Shown here in pieces: positions 34,070-46,123 of a stretch of 62,784 nucleotides of DNA (positions are counted from its first letter, which is position 1; the number at the start of each line of letters is the position of its first letter). The position numbers and the translations under genes were made by a program. Under the pieces are notes generated by a model, which saw nothing but the letters and a program-made list of their open reading frames with translations, had not been told where the DNA came from and searched no databases. The DNA comes from Paramacrobiotus richtersi. Lineage: Eukaryota; Tardigrada; Eutardigrada; Parachela; Macrobiotidae. Location of the stretch: positions 1 through 62,784 of the forward strand of contig JAQGAU010000015.1 in assembly GCA_034698045.1 (NCBI GenBank), given 5' to 3'.

Positions 34070-37000
34070 TCAGATTCGTTCGTCTTCGGTTTTTTTTCAG
34101 AATGGCCACAAACAATGAACAATCGGAATATCATACACGACAGAAGCTAAGCAAAAACCCTGGGCATAACAAAGAAACGTAGCGCACACCGCAGTTTAAC
34201 CACCACGCTACAAAGTTAAAAATCTCGTAGGTTACATGGTTATTTTAATATTTCAAGGTGTGGATGTTACTGGGATCAGTGGGATGGTTTCCGGTAACTT
34301 ATCACAGATACACAAATTTATAAATTTGTGTAATTTCAAAGCCGCAAAAGACAGACTTCAATATGCTGTTGAAACTTGAAAGGCAGTTGAACATGACATT
34401 AAACCTCTAGGCGATGATTTCATTCAACAAAGTTACAAGTAACAAAATAAACAAATCATACAATAATGTCAAGTTTAGGAGATTTCGCAACAAGTCACAA
34501 GTTGAAAAGTGCACGAAAATTACGCACTGAATACGGACACAGGAAGCGAGGCGAGGCTTATTGTTAGTAGTGCAAAACCAAACGGCGGGCTGAGGTCAAA
34601 CGATCACAACAGATGAATAGCATTTCCCCATATGTCCGGAATCTCCGGATGTACATTCTGACCTAATTACTCTTTATCCGCACGTATCGGGAGAATCCCA
34701 GGATTTATGTGTGTTGATGAGTATGTCCATTTCCAGCATGGAGCAGAATAATGACGAGAATTCCGTGCCTGTGCCGCGCGGGTCCGACTCTGACTCGTCC
34801 GACAGTGAGAACGACACAGAATCTCGGATCCGGGGTAAAGTCCGACGTTGAAGCATTCAGTATCTTCTTGCCAGCTGGAGAATGCGCGGGGTTACGCGGA
34901 CATTACTCAAACAACATTAAATTTTCACCTGGCGGCATAAGGGGACTTATAATGTTGATCACCAATATATACAGAAGCCTCTCCTCTCGCTCGTTAGGAC
35001 ATGCCTCGGCTGTTTTCAGTGTCTTTCTTCCATTCCATATTGTAATATATATATTGTAATGTTACCTTAAGTAAGCCCCTGTCTAGCCACAAGGTGCAGA
35101 TGTCGCCGTTGACAGGAGAGCACAGTTTCTACCACGTGACGATATGCAGAGTTGTAAAAAACGAAATCATTGCTGGAAATAGCACTTTCAGTTTCAGTCT
35201 TACCGTAGGATCGTTGCTCTCGTCGCCGACTTATTTGTGCACCGCTGCCACATGTAGTCAGTTGTAGTGTAATGGCGCACTTCTTCAGATATCGCATCGC
35301 AAAAAGGACGTGCGCCTTGTAACCTGAACAGTAATTCGATAGTTTTAGAGTTTTGTTTTTTCCCAAGTCTTTTGCTGCATGCAGGCGGTGGTCATTTATG
35401 TTCCTCCAAGAATGTGTTAGAGGATCTGTTCATATGCATTAAAATTTAAAAGTAATGCAGTTATTTTTAATTAGAGGAAATCTCTAAGGAAACCAAAACC
35501 TTTTCGCAAGACAGGAGTTAATAATGTCCATACGGCACTATTGCAATGATTTGCACCTTGTCCCGTAACAACGGCAAAATGAAATTTATTTTTATGTTCA
35601 CTATAAATCTTAATGATTTTATTAACATACCAGCAAAGAAAAACGGGGATGGTGCATAATAATACTTTATTGCTGCGCCACTTCCATCATGTTGAGAATC
35701 TGAGATGCAGAGTTGCTGACAAAAAGGTGTAGTGAACTGGCTGATTTGCTGTCACATCGCAATCGTTGGCTTCTAGTAAATTAATCGTAATGCGGATTCG
35801 TGATTCTTCACTTTATGGTCGATTATATCGATGGAGTTTTTTGCACTTAATACTGTATTTAGAACTACTGCTTTAGAAAATTATTTTTATATCGAGCCAA
35901 GCTTATTTATAATATTGAGAACCACTGTTTATAAAACAACAGTACCTGCGCTGGGACCGCTACATTTACCCACAAAATTTAAACATTAAAAAACAACCAA
36001 ACTCGTTATCTCCCCACGCCTTAGGCATAACAGGAAGAGTTCCCAAAACTGCAGCAGCATTATACCCTTAACACAATTTTATAATTTATAATTGTATCTC
36101 GATATCTAATTGATAAAGAGTTTTAAATCCCGATTTCGCTCGGAATCGCGGCTCGGATTGATTGTCATATTCATCAGTTACACAGTTACTGTAGGTCAGT
36201 TTACGAAGTTAGTTGTTAAGGGAACGCTAAAAAACGCAGCATCTCCAGTCAGATGGCCAAAACCATAATCGCACCAGCCACCAAATAACCCCAGATCAAT
36301 CCCTTGTCTGAGTCAGCGTTGATTGTTTTTTTAACTTTTTATTCACAATCTTTACGTTTGTGTCGACAACATAATAATAGCGTTGATTGCCCATTGACAC
36401 ACCACTCCGTGAACTCTTCCCGACACCGGAAGTGCGGTGAAGAACAGTTTGGGTATCGAAACTTGGCGAGTTTTTTTGTAGAAAAATATGATAGATAAGG
36501 CCGATTACAGGACCGGTATAGGGCGCAAATAGCCCGGAAAGTATATGCAGGATTATAATGGGGATTACGAAAAGGGGAATCGAATGTATTTCAATGTACT
36601 GGTCAAAAGCTGGCTGATAAATGACGGGCTCTGTTTGGCATCATATGGGATTAGCACGACAGATTGCATGGTGTAGCACACGTATCCTGTGGTGTCAGAT
36701 TTGACTTTTGTTGCAGAGATTACACCGGGAATATTTTAAGCTCCAAGGGAAGAAACTCTGTTTTGCAAAAAATCCCAATGTAAGTTTTTGTTCACTGTAT
36801 TATATATGCCTAGAAGGATGAATTATTTTTAGATGCGTAATTCAGTAGAACATTGCTAATAATAAGGTTGGTTTGTTAGTATCACGAACTTGGAAACTCG
36901 AACAACCAAGTCCAGTGTTAGAAAAGCGTAGTGTAGCGGCTAATACATTGTCTTTAAAGAGATTGGAGGGGCGTTATAAAAAGCCTAGAAGTTTAAAAAC

Positions 37001-37884
37001 CAATGTTTTGTATCTTTTTAGTCCATGCGAACATGTAACTACATTTCATTGTTGGTTTTCAACATTACAATGACAACTGAACATAAGAATTATGCAGCGC
37101 AAACCACAATTCACCGGATTTTTGTTTCTCTTTTACTTTAAGGCATATGCAGTTTGGAATTTGCTAATTTTTTTACCATTGCGTTCTTTTGGCAAAATTT
37201 GTGTCCTTGCCAGATTTGTACACTTGTCCTTTGGATCGATAGTTTGCTCTTTCCACATGAGGAATCATTTTTTTTCCAAATTATCGCAAGATATTGATTT
37301 GCTGGAAGGTGCAGCTGGACGGCATGTTTATGGAATTTAAGAATATTTCTATAGTTCGCATCATACCGCTTGTCGATAACAGCCATATTTGCGCCATATC
37401 ATCTAGGGCACCACAGGGATCAACGACAGCCAGCCGGAAGCGAGACTATCCAGCTAACAATGAAATTATGCGCTTTTTCTATTAAAAAATTAAAATTTAT
37501 ATAAAAAAGTCCTAAAAAGGTCGCAGTATAGCTGAAATTCTGAAGTAAATTTCTTCACATTTCCAAAATAAAATGACAAACTAAACTCGTTTTATGCTGA
37601 AAATAAGTCAAATTCTGTGCTATTTCCACGGTGCACATTCCACTGCGCAACATCGCAGAATCACTTTCACCAAGAGACGTCAGTATGAAACGAAGCAAAA
37701 AGAAATGAATACATTCCTTTGCGTGAATCTGGAACGGATTAAATAATTATATGATATTAAATAAGTATTTGATTAAATAATTATATGATCGGCCGGGTTT
37801 GCCTGGTTGCTGAATAAACTGCGAACAGATATTATAAGGAATTATAAATATCTAAAGCCGGTACAGTACTTCACCTTTCCCGGC
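34070..37884. other. Sparse region with no assigned gene (34.1-37.9 kb)
   Basis: AT-rich. Near matches of the 14-mer occur at 35263, 35728 and 36927. Open frames are short and unassigned (35067-35366 minus; 36873-37073 plus; 37092-37340 plus). Nothing supports a gene except the small candidate first exon at 34738. Confidence 0.35.
34738..34834 (+). CDS. Candidate first exon of an acidic protein
   Basis: ATG followed by an uninterrupted acidic, serine-rich peptide (DSDSSDSENDTESRIR), ending at a possible GGTAAAG donor. The composition is unlike the surrounding AT-rich noise. No continuation was found, and low-complexity acidic peptides can arise by chance, so this is tentative. Confidence 0.3.
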
Positions 37885-38230
37885 TACAACCCAACTAGGG
37901 CCGGGGTAACCCGATTTGAGCATGTTTGGCATCGTTTGAAAGAGCGTGTTGTGTAGGTGCTCGATCTACTGTCAGATCGTGCCAGATGCTTGAATTTCAG
38001 AAGTTATTGGAACCCAGACTCACAGAATTTCAATAGAAATCCACTGGAAAGCCACTACACTACAGTATTGTCCAGGCTCCGCCATATCTTGGACCTGGAG
38101 TCTGATCTTATTCTTCAGCATCTGGCAAGATTTGACAGCAGATCTAGCACCTATGGGTTATGCTCTTGCAAATGATACCCCAAGCATGCTCAAATCGGGA
38201 TTCCCCGGCTTACCGTAGCTGGGTTGTTAG
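37885..38230. mobile_element. Foldback element with long nested stem
   Basis: The outer arms (about 37885-37930 and 38179-38230) share, in reverse complement, ACAACCCA, CCGGGG and CCCGATTTGAGCATG. The inner arms continue the pairing: GTAGGTGCTCGATCT and GTGCCAGATGCTT at 37950-37992 against the complement of 38110-38160. Almost the whole element could fold into one imperfect hairpin of about 150 bases per side. Near the axis lies a one-mismatch 14-mer (38051-38064, minus). No coding capacity. It looks like a non-autonomous palindromic transposon; target-site duplication not established. Confidence 0.75.
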
Positions 38231-38565
38231 CTAATCATTTTTTGGAACTACACGCCGGGATCGCCCATGGGCTTACCTGTAAAACATTTTTGGCATCCGT
38301 CTCGCTGTACTCTGCTAACGAGATGTTCGTCACGGGGATTTGCTCAAAAATGGCGGACTGCCAAGAAGAGAAACACTTTACGTAACCAGAATTTAATCTG
38401 ATTCTGGCCGAGCGGTGGCTACACTGGCTAGCAGAGATGTGCAGGGTTCATTACGAGGAATTCGTCGCGCTGTGGGAGATGCCGGTGCCGACTTGTTACC
38501 CCCCACACATATGTCAGCACCCGAATTGTTTCGCGACGGTTCGATGGGCTATTGTGTGGCATAAA
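38229..38565 (+). pseudogene. Unrecognised coding remnant
   Basis: A frame of about 112 codons broken by a single TAA. The first half reads GIAHGLTCKTFLASVSLYSA, then EMFVTGICSKMADCQEEKHF. The second half reads NLILAERWLHWLAEMCRVHY, then EEFVALWEMPVPTCY. The length and tryptophan/cysteine-rich composition argue for a former exon. I do not recognise the family. It abuts the right end of the foldback element. Confidence 0.4.
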
Positions 38566-39819
38566 CCATGACGTGCGGGGTAAGGTGCTTTCAATCATAA
38601 ATCTCCCCGAGCTCTTGAATTTTGCAGTGGCTTCCGCGATATTCCTGCCATTTCTGCGTGACTTGTTTCAACTGCTTGCTTGCGCAGATGTTGTAATTTT
38701 TTTAAATGATTATTTTGCTGCTTTATATTTTCTTGCAGTTTGTATTTTAATCCGTCCAGGGTTAAAACTTTTTTATTTTATATGCGTGTTTAGACGGATT
38801 CTGAAGCTAAATGTTTATCAAATCGGTTTAATTGACCTTTATCAACGTGCGCTTAGGTTTTGGTGTGATGAGAAGTGCAACTGTAAGCTTCCATCCCGGG
38901 TTTAATTGGACTTGATAGTGCTTTAGTTATGCTGTGCTTCGACAGTAGTTTCGTTATTTCAATGTCGGGTACGGTTTTTTCTACATTGAGTCCACAACTC
39001 AAGACCTAATAATACTGCTTAGGTACATGCACATTGGTAATGCATTTGCAGATATGAACAAGCCGTAGTGAAATGGCATATGAATCACGTCGTCGTCTCC
39101 ACGTAGTAGGCACGTACTGCATGTCTAGGACTAGAAAAGTAATATGTCTAAATGCCATCAATAATTTCATAATTCATTACAACATTTTTGCATTTGTATT
39201 ATCATGAATTTACCCCAGAAAGCTGTACGTTGTTATCGATAATGACCGCTTTGAAATGGCTCGGGAGGCTGCTCTTACGGTACGACGAAAATGTAGTTCG
39301 CATTAGAGTCATATTATGCCAAGTCAATGGCATTTTTTTGGCAGTGTTTTGCAACGGTAGCGGCGCAATTGAGGCGGTCAAGTGCACGTCAGCGGCGGAA
39401 TTTTGAATGTTTAACAATTTCAACACTGGCATTTTGCTCCAGTATCGCAGCCGCCATGTCTGCCAGGGAGAATCGATTAATTATAACCGGCATGAAATGG
39501 GTCGCAGAAAATGGCCAGGCTGAACCAGCTATGGCTGAATAAAAAACCTTGTTTTTTTACGGTTATGGGAATTGCTCTGGCTGGGAAACTTCTGGCGAAG
39601 CAAGCTCAAAACGGTGCTGATAATAAACTATCCATAACTAGTGGTATTTTATGCATTTCCTGCGTATCACCGCTTTGTGTTTACGGTATACAGGTGCATA
39701 CTCAATGCCCTTGATGCATGTTCGGAGCGTTTTTCCCTCCTGCCAGTGCCGACGTGCCGTTTCTCGACGGTGTTACACCATTGGGACATTGACGTTTTAT
39801 GCTTAAGCGATCCATTAGG
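38566..39819. other. No assigned feature (38.6-39.8 kb)
   Basis: An ORF of 117 codons at 38552-38905 is hydrophobic and unassigned. A near match of the 14-mer is at 39064. This is where the cysteine-rich C1 domains of a diacylglycerol kinase would be expected, but I could not read any. Confidence 0.35.
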
Positions 39820-39859
39820 GTCGGCCGTTAGTTCACGACGTTATTTCCCGCAAAACCTC

Positions 39860-40178
39860 TCGCCTCTGCTGGTCTTTGGCAATTCCAAGAGCGGCGATAA
39901 TTAGGGCGATCTATTCCGCCGCCGCTTCAAGCAGACCGTCAGTCCCGCCAAGGTCTTTGATCTGATACAGAACAGTGCCACCCTAGGGCGAGTGCTATCC
40001 GGAAAAAACGTAAATTTGCGCTGCTATAAATGGTAAGCGCGCAACTTCACTGACATCTTCTTTTTGCAGATTGCCGTTATTCAAGAAATTTGATTCCTTC
40101 TGTGTGCTGGTCTGCGGCGGTGATGGGAGCGTGGGCTGGGTACTACAGGATCTGGATGAACATAGTTCATTCCGCAAG
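39860..40178 (+). pseudogene. Diacylglycerol kinase catalytic domain, two exons
   Basis: Diacylglycerol kinases convert diacylglycerol to phosphatidic acid. The first block (about 39860-40000) reads LSPLLVFGNSKSGDN, stop, GDLFRRRFKQTVSPAKVFDL. It aligns with the start of the catalytic domain (PLLVFxNxKSGGNQG). The TAG at 39902-39904 falls exactly where the family has glutamine, a simple CAG-to-TAG change. The second exon (40070-40178) has a TTTGCAG acceptor and GTAAGC donor and reads [20 protein letters not shown], the nucleotide-binding GGDGxxGW motif intact. No later catalytic exon (PLGTGND) is present before the flightless-1 fragment begins at 40.7 kb. Interrupted and truncated, so a pseudogene fragment. 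Confidence 0.87.
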
Positions 40179-41047
40179 GTAAGCACCGATTTATAATCAT
40201 GCACACATACCTTTCTCTGTTTTTTTCTAATCTGACAGCACTATTGAGTTTATAAACGGTGTTCCTTGAGTGAACTGTTTATTACATGATTAATGTGGGT
40301 GATTCATGTGATTAATTAATTTCCTCCTTGAGATAAAAAATACCAGTTTAAATGCGCAGCACGTGCTAAAGCTGGATAATTGTCAATGTAACCGTGAACA
40401 CTGAAACGAATGTCCATGACCTTTTGCGGAAGTGCGTCGTGACATTTCACGGTGAAGAGAACGGGGTCAGGCTTTGGCAGTTCTTTCGGTGTTTTTGTTT
40501 TGCCAGATTTGACCTTTATGGGTTGACAGGACTGACGACATGATTATCGATTGGAAAGCAGCGAAGTGGTCTAATTACAGAATAATAATCAGTTACCAAA
40601 ACAGGTTTTACCTGCTACGTTTATTACAATCTTATTTTGATAAACTTTTTCGAAATCTTGTCTGTGCTTTTGGTCGCAGTTTAGCGTGAATCTTGACAAA
40701 TCCTTTTTCGCATACTAATCTGATTTTAGGAGCATCTGACGTTGGCGCATAAGTTGCCGTGTCTGGAATTACATAACGCTAATGAATCGACTCAAATTTG
40801 GTTAAAAAGATGCCCTCGTTGCGGACACCGAGTGCACGTTACAACAACATCCAAACTGGTCAAGTGCCGCAAGACCTTTTTGAAATCGAAGAATTGTCCA
40901 TTTTGGTACAACTTTGACAGTCATACTGTGGTTGGGCGTTTCGCAAAGCGAGATTTTTGGTTGTCGTTACAGGATTTGAGTCATAGTTTTTTTAGTTATG
41001 GGTAGTTTTCAGTGGTACACAGAAGTTTTTTTCGTTTAGAAGGAAAC

Positions 41048-41061
41048 CGTAGTGCAGTGGC
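41048..41061 (+). repeat. Dispersed 14-mer motif CGTAGTGNAGTGGC
   Basis: Exact match (CGTAGTGCAGTGGC), intronic in flightless-1 copy A. Its counterpart in copy B is at 56033. Confidence 0.85.
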
Positions 41062-43500
41062 TCGACTGTGTCGTAAGTAATTCACGCGGTTTGACGCGAT
41101 TTGCGTTCGGTAGAAGTTCGCAGTCTGGATTTGCGCTTTGCAGAATCTCTTCCGCCGCAGCTACGACGACATTTTCCCACCGATTTTATTGGATCTAATA
41201 AAAAACCTATAATAACCGTGCCAAATAAATAATTCGATTGAGGATGTATCATATGCGACGACCGTAGTGCAGTGACTTGAAACTCTGACAAAAATCTGGT
41301 CTAAGAAGCTGACCCGAACTCTAGAAATTGCTCGAAGCGCTGAGTGTCATGTTTAACATCTTCAGTTTCTCTATGTAATTCGAATCCCATTTTAAAATTT
41401 AAATTTCTCGATTTCCTGCTAGTGATTTTCGTTTATGGTGTTTCTTGTTTTGTGAAGCAGAGTTTATGTCTGGCATGTGCGGCGTGTTCTTCATAATTTC
41501 TCGAGTAAAGTTTCTTTTTTTATGGCTGGCTGAAACTGCTGCTGCTGAACGTATCCCATAACAAACTGAAATCGTTACCAGTATGTTTCTTTCCTCATTT
41601 CTTATGCCAGAACAGAAGACTACGTTTAATTCTAGGTATTCTTCAGTAAAAACTATCACAATGCGCGGCTCTGAAGTGTCTGTACGGCAACAACAGCGAA
41701 TTGGATTTTAATGGCATCCCGCAGTCTGTCCGGCGTCTGGACAGCTTGGAAGTGTTAACGGCGGCTGACAGTCGACTGGAAATGGTTCCGGAGAGTAGGT
41801 TCGGTTAGTGCAAAATTTTTGATTGGCGATAAACTTGCACTGGAAACTAAAGCTTTTGCTCGTCATGAGTTTCGCATGGTTGTTTTATGGAATTTTGAGT
41901 GTTTCGGCTCAACGGATAACTTACTCCCATTTCCCGTAAAAGATATAAGTATATTGAAGTCGCAGTGTAGTGAGTCAGGATTCCCGCCGGACAGAATGGC
42001 GTCACATTTGACGACGTTACGAGTTGGTAAATATTTTGACACAGACCTAGAATAACAAATTTTGGCGTATATTATTTGTACCACAATTTGTATTGAAAAT
42101 AATTTTTTAGCCGTTTTTGTCAGTTTTATTAACAGCTGCTCTTTATACTGTTTTGTTGTCTCGAACGATGGATTGATTGGCGTAACACCTGATCAAAGTG
42201 CTGCACACGTACTTCGTTAATTTTTACAGATGCGGCAAATTGAAGAAACTGATACTGCGCAATAACGTCCTGGTCACCCTTCCGGATGCCATGCACCTGA
42301 TGACGGAACATTTAGAGGTGTGAAGACTATATTCAAGCTAAGAAAGCATGCACTGTTCTCGAAAGTGTTCATTTTCTCGGTGTCCGCGCAGGCATTCTGA
42401 TCTCCATACGCGAAAACTGAGCAGCTGGAAGTGGCATGTGTGTTTTGTTATCTACAGGAGTTGGATTTCAGCGGAAATCGTGACTTGGTTATGCCACCCA
42501 AACCCACTGATCTTCAGAAAGGCGCTGGTCCGGCCTTCTACAGCACTGACTTTTCCGTATGGCATTAGGTGCGCCTGGCGGGCAGTATGACCCTTTAAGA
42601 TACTCCGTCGCCTGGTTTAAAAAAATAAAAAAAAATGAAATTAATACGATTGAATGTACCGTTATCTGGTTACTTATAAGGAATAAGTTGCTCCGTATAC
42701 ATTGTTGGCTTATTTTTTGTTAAAAAATAAGTTGTTCTGTTTATTAATTTGTTTGCTATAATATATTATTGTGTTCTTCTTACTAGATTAATCCTAGAAA
42801 TATTTAGATCTAAGGTACGAATAAAGATTTTCCTTTGCGTTAGTAATCTTGTGTGTTCTGGGTTGAATGTTTAGTCTTAACTTTCTACACGCATTCCATA
42901 TAGTTCCGTCTGTTTCACACTTTGTCATAGACTCATAATGTACAGATATTTTCTTGGTATCTTCTGGTTTTTACCACACTGCCCGTTTGCGTGCTTGATA
43001 CATTTTTTGTGTTGATTTTCCTGGATAAAATTGGCTGAAATCAAATGGCAAATTAACTGTTCAAAAACTAGGAAATTGAATCATCATGAAGTATAAAGTT
43101 TGTATTTACGGATATGTGTGGTACCGTGCATCGAGCGGCACGGGATCACAGGTCGACCTCGCGATCGGTAAACAGTTGTCAAGTACGTTTTTCGAATCTT
43201 TTGTATCGTTACATGCTGTCGCGAGATTCGCTAGTTTGTAGGAAGCATCAGCGCTGTAAATCATCAGGATATATTTTCCACCAGCGCGGATGTCACTTTT
43301 GCGCAAGTGTTCTTGGGGATTCGTTGGTATTGCTACGTTGAAGTCGTAGAACAGTGACGGATTGCGTTCCTGTTATCCAGTAACACTTTCCTGTACACTG
43401 AACCGTCTTAATATTAAATTACCTATATACCATGGCGTAGCACGTTATATGTTTTATAAAACTTTTCATATTATTTTTATGCTTTTTATTTCTTTAATAC

Positions 43501-43700
43501 TTCACAGTTACAGGTAGATATTTGTTTCTTTAATAATTCACAGTTAGATATTTATTTCTTTATTAATTCACAGTTAGATATTTGTTTCTTTAATAATTTA
43601 CAGTTAGATATTTGTTTCTTTACTAATTCACAGTTAGATGTTTATTTCTTTAATAGTTCACAGTTAGATAAGTATTTATTTCTTTATTAATTCACAGTTA
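43501..43700 (+). repeat. 30-base tandem repeat, about 6.5 copies
   Basis: The unit begins TTCACAGTTAGATATTTGTT and continues with TCTTTAATAA. Starts are near 43501, 43538, 43568, 43598, 43628, 43658 and 43691; the first and last units carry small insertions. It lies inside the intron between the LRR and gelsolin parts of flightless-1 copy A. Units are contiguous, without spacers, so it is a minisatellite. Confidence 0.85.
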
Positions 43701-44058
43701 ATTACTCGTCACAGTACAAAATAAAAAAAATTACAACTTTGCAAAAATTGTACTAAATGTTACGGCTGATTCACGACAGATTGATGTTTTTTTCTCATGG
43801 ATGATGTTTCGATTATTGCGCAGAACCAAGAAGGGGACGGAACTGCAGAAGCCGCATCTGGATTACCGACACCGTAGTTTATTCGATGATGATACCGGAA
43901 ACCGAGGCGGTTGGTTGGACTTCTCCGTTATCACACTGTGTACAAGGGCCGCTATCACACTGTGTACAAGGGGTTTAAGTTTCACAGGTTTAGCGTGCTG
44001 GGAAATCGTTCCTAACCTCATGGAGAACGGTGAGGAGTACTATCATTATGGTGAATGT

Positions 44059-44072
44059 CGTAGTGTAGTGGC
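44059..44072 (+). repeat. Dispersed 14-mer motif CGTAGTGNAGTGGC
   Basis: Exact match (CGTAGTGTAGTGGC), in flightless-1 copy A just after the CWEIVPNLMENG block. Flanks unlike the other copies. Confidence 0.85.
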
Positions 44073-45080
44073 TTATGTCTGTACAAATAGTAGGTTGAAG
44101 TCAAACAGTAACAGGCGCAGCTGTTCCGATACTGTTTTTTTTAATAACGATATTAAGCGTTGTTATTATGCTTCGGATTCTCACTCTGTGCTCTAATGTC
44201 GAAAAACTGAAACATGGGACTAAATCACTAAAACAACTCTATAGACGTAACAATGAAATAATTAAAATTCCGTATTTTCAGTTAACGGCATGTGTACTTT
44301 GTAGCTTTATTGGAAAGTTTTACGAAGCGAACTCCTGCACTATCCTGCAGACGTATGCCGAAGCTGGTGATTCATTTATTTCATTGAACTGGAAGATTTT
44401 TTACTGGATTGGAGCCAAAATCGCCGGTATGACGAAGAATGTTCACGGCTGAACGTTTTTTATCGAGGATTGGTTGTAGCTGGATAAGAAAGAAAGCGTG
44501 CGCTGCGATTTATGCAGTTAATCTACGCACCTTTTTGTTTGCCGAGTGTCGGACGGCGCGCCAGGAGCAGACGGAGGAGGATGAAGAGTTTTCGGCATTG
44601 TTTCGCCATGGATCGGTCTATATCGAAGGTACAGTCAGAACCGTAAGGTAACATTCGCTGTTTCGTATGGATTGGTATTTGTTGATCGACGTGAACGTAG
44701 AAACGGCATAATAATACCTGCAAATGCAAGTTGCAACCCGGTCTCACCTAGACGTTGGGAAAGGCCGAAAGGGCCAACAATTTAAACAGAAAGAAATGAA
44801 CAATTTCCTGTTTATGTGAAGTTTTGTTATTACTAAACTGGTTTTTAATATTATAATTCGTTAATGTAGACACAAATCGTTAGCTGCACATGTAGTATAA
44901 TTATCTGAATTTATTTTCCTGTTTACTCTGTAGTTATTTAGTTGACTTGAACCATATCTTCGACGTTTTATTTGACCTTTTTATTCTTAGCCATTGATGA
45001 TTGAGTGCGTTCGTTGCACTGTCAGTGTAAAGAAATTCACCGATATGGAACAGACTTGCAGTACTTATAATCCCGATAAA

Positions 45081-45094
45081 CGTAGTGTAGTGGC
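45081..45094 (+). repeat. Dispersed 14-mer motif CGTAGTGNAGTGGC
   Basis: Exact match (CGTAGTGTAGTGGC), intronic in flightless-1 copy A. It is the last copy before a 7.4 kb motif-free gap that contains the intact gene. Confidence 0.85.
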
Positions 45095-45865
45095 AAAATA
45101 GGTGAGCTGTAAGCCGGGTCCATGTCCACATATTTTCGAAAATTTCTAACCTTGATAATCTTTTTCCGTTAATATTTCTGAACATAAGTGAGGAAGACTA
45201 CACTGTTGATTGTTTCATATATCTTGAAAACTTCGTGAAACTCTGCTATGATTTCTGAATTAGATTTATTTTGTTCGGTTTTCTGTGCCCTATCTGTAAC
45301 CAGGTCTTTTGTTGCAGGTGGCCGAACAGCTAGCGGGTTTTATACAGTGGAAGATGCGGTAACGGTTCACTTCTATGAGCGCACATTAGCGGCATAAAAC
45401 AGACGCTAAAATCTCCCTTTTGGGTTTATGTAGCCGCTGGTCAAACGACTCTATCGCTTACATGGAACGAAGAGTCTTCATTTGGAGACGGTGAGCGGCT
45501 AGGACATCAGTGTGATGTTGATCCAAAATTACCAAGAGAATGCAAGGAACTAAAATTTATACAGGTTATGGACAAATACTTGAAAAAATATAACTTGTTT
45601 TGGAAATAAGAATTACCCAGCTTTTCTAAACAGCTCGGGGTCAAGAATAAGAAAGTAAAATATTATGAATTGGTACAGCGGCAAAGTTAAGCCCGTCAAA
45701 GTGTGCAGCTGAAAAGAAGAGCTGCGTTTGTTTGTATATATATAAACAGAGTAGCATAAAATTATATTATTATAATTATATAAAGTATGATATATATTCA
45801 GCTATAGCCCTGACTATCGGTGATAATAAGAGCAGCATTAGTTGTAATCCAAAGCATCTTGACCA

Positions 45866-46038
45866 AACATTCTTCGGCCAGATGGCAGCATTACGGATAT
45901 CCGCGCAACAAACTTTTTCCGCCTCCTGATATCTTCGTCTCCCTCATTGTAACGGGAACCGCAATATTCCGTCGGCTGCCGGTGCAGCTCAAGGCGAAGA
46001 ACCTCAACCCCGACACGCGGGATTTTACGGCGCTGATT
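45866..46038 (+). pseudogene. Possible C2-domain exon fragment
   Basis: The plus-strand frame reads RNKLFPPPDIFVSLIVTGTA, then PVQLKAKNLNPDTRDFTALI and stop. The pattern LF..PD.FV...V.G followed by K.LNPxxxxxF is that of a C2 domain, as in NEDD4/SMURF-type ubiquitin ligases (…FRLPDPFAKV…TLDPKW…). The conserved DPF aspartate-proline is DIF here. The assignment is by pattern only; no adjoining exon was found. Confidence 0.35.
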
Positions 46039-46123
46039 TGAACGTTCCACTTTGGCTATGACAACCCCTCCTGTTGATGCCTCGATATACCGCTTTCCCT
46101 CTCGGGGGCTTTTCAGGAGGATG

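Larger units (their letters stand above)
40740..45497 (+). pseudogene. FLII: flightless-1 homologue, copy A (broken)
   Basis: FLII is an actin-binding and nuclear coactivator protein with N-terminal leucine-rich repeats and gelsolin repeats. In order: VPQDLFEIEELSIL to 40905; a 67-base intron; DLSHS from 40973; LDLRFAESLPPQLRR (about 41137-41165); LLLNVSHNKLKSLP (about 41525-41567); LDFNGIPQSVRRLDSLEVLT then RLEMVPES (about 41670-41795); KLKKLILRNNVLVTLP (42230-42317); ELDFSGNRDLVMPPKP (from 42458). The gelsolin part follows: LQKPHLDY and CWEIVPNLMENG (43840-44035); GKFYEANSCTILQTY and LNWKIFYWIG (44310-44425); KKACAAIYAVNLRTFLFAEC (44495-44555); TASGFYTVEDAV (about 45330-45365); RLYRLHGTKSLHLET (about 45440-45485). 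Lesions: frameshift near 40830, a deletion of about 300 bases at 40985 relative to copy B, TAG at 42566-42568, a 4-base insertion near 44495, and a missing C-terminal half. LVMPPKP is a distinctive FLII signature. Confidence 0.92.

Noticed and set aside
36350-36480. A PIN-domain or exosome (VVDTNV) motif on the minus strand
   Set aside because: Only six residues match, and the neighbouring segments are in the wrong order for that family.
43501-43700. 30-base repeats resembling a CRISPR array
   Set aside because: Units are contiguous with no spacers and the setting is an animal intron; it is a minisatellite.
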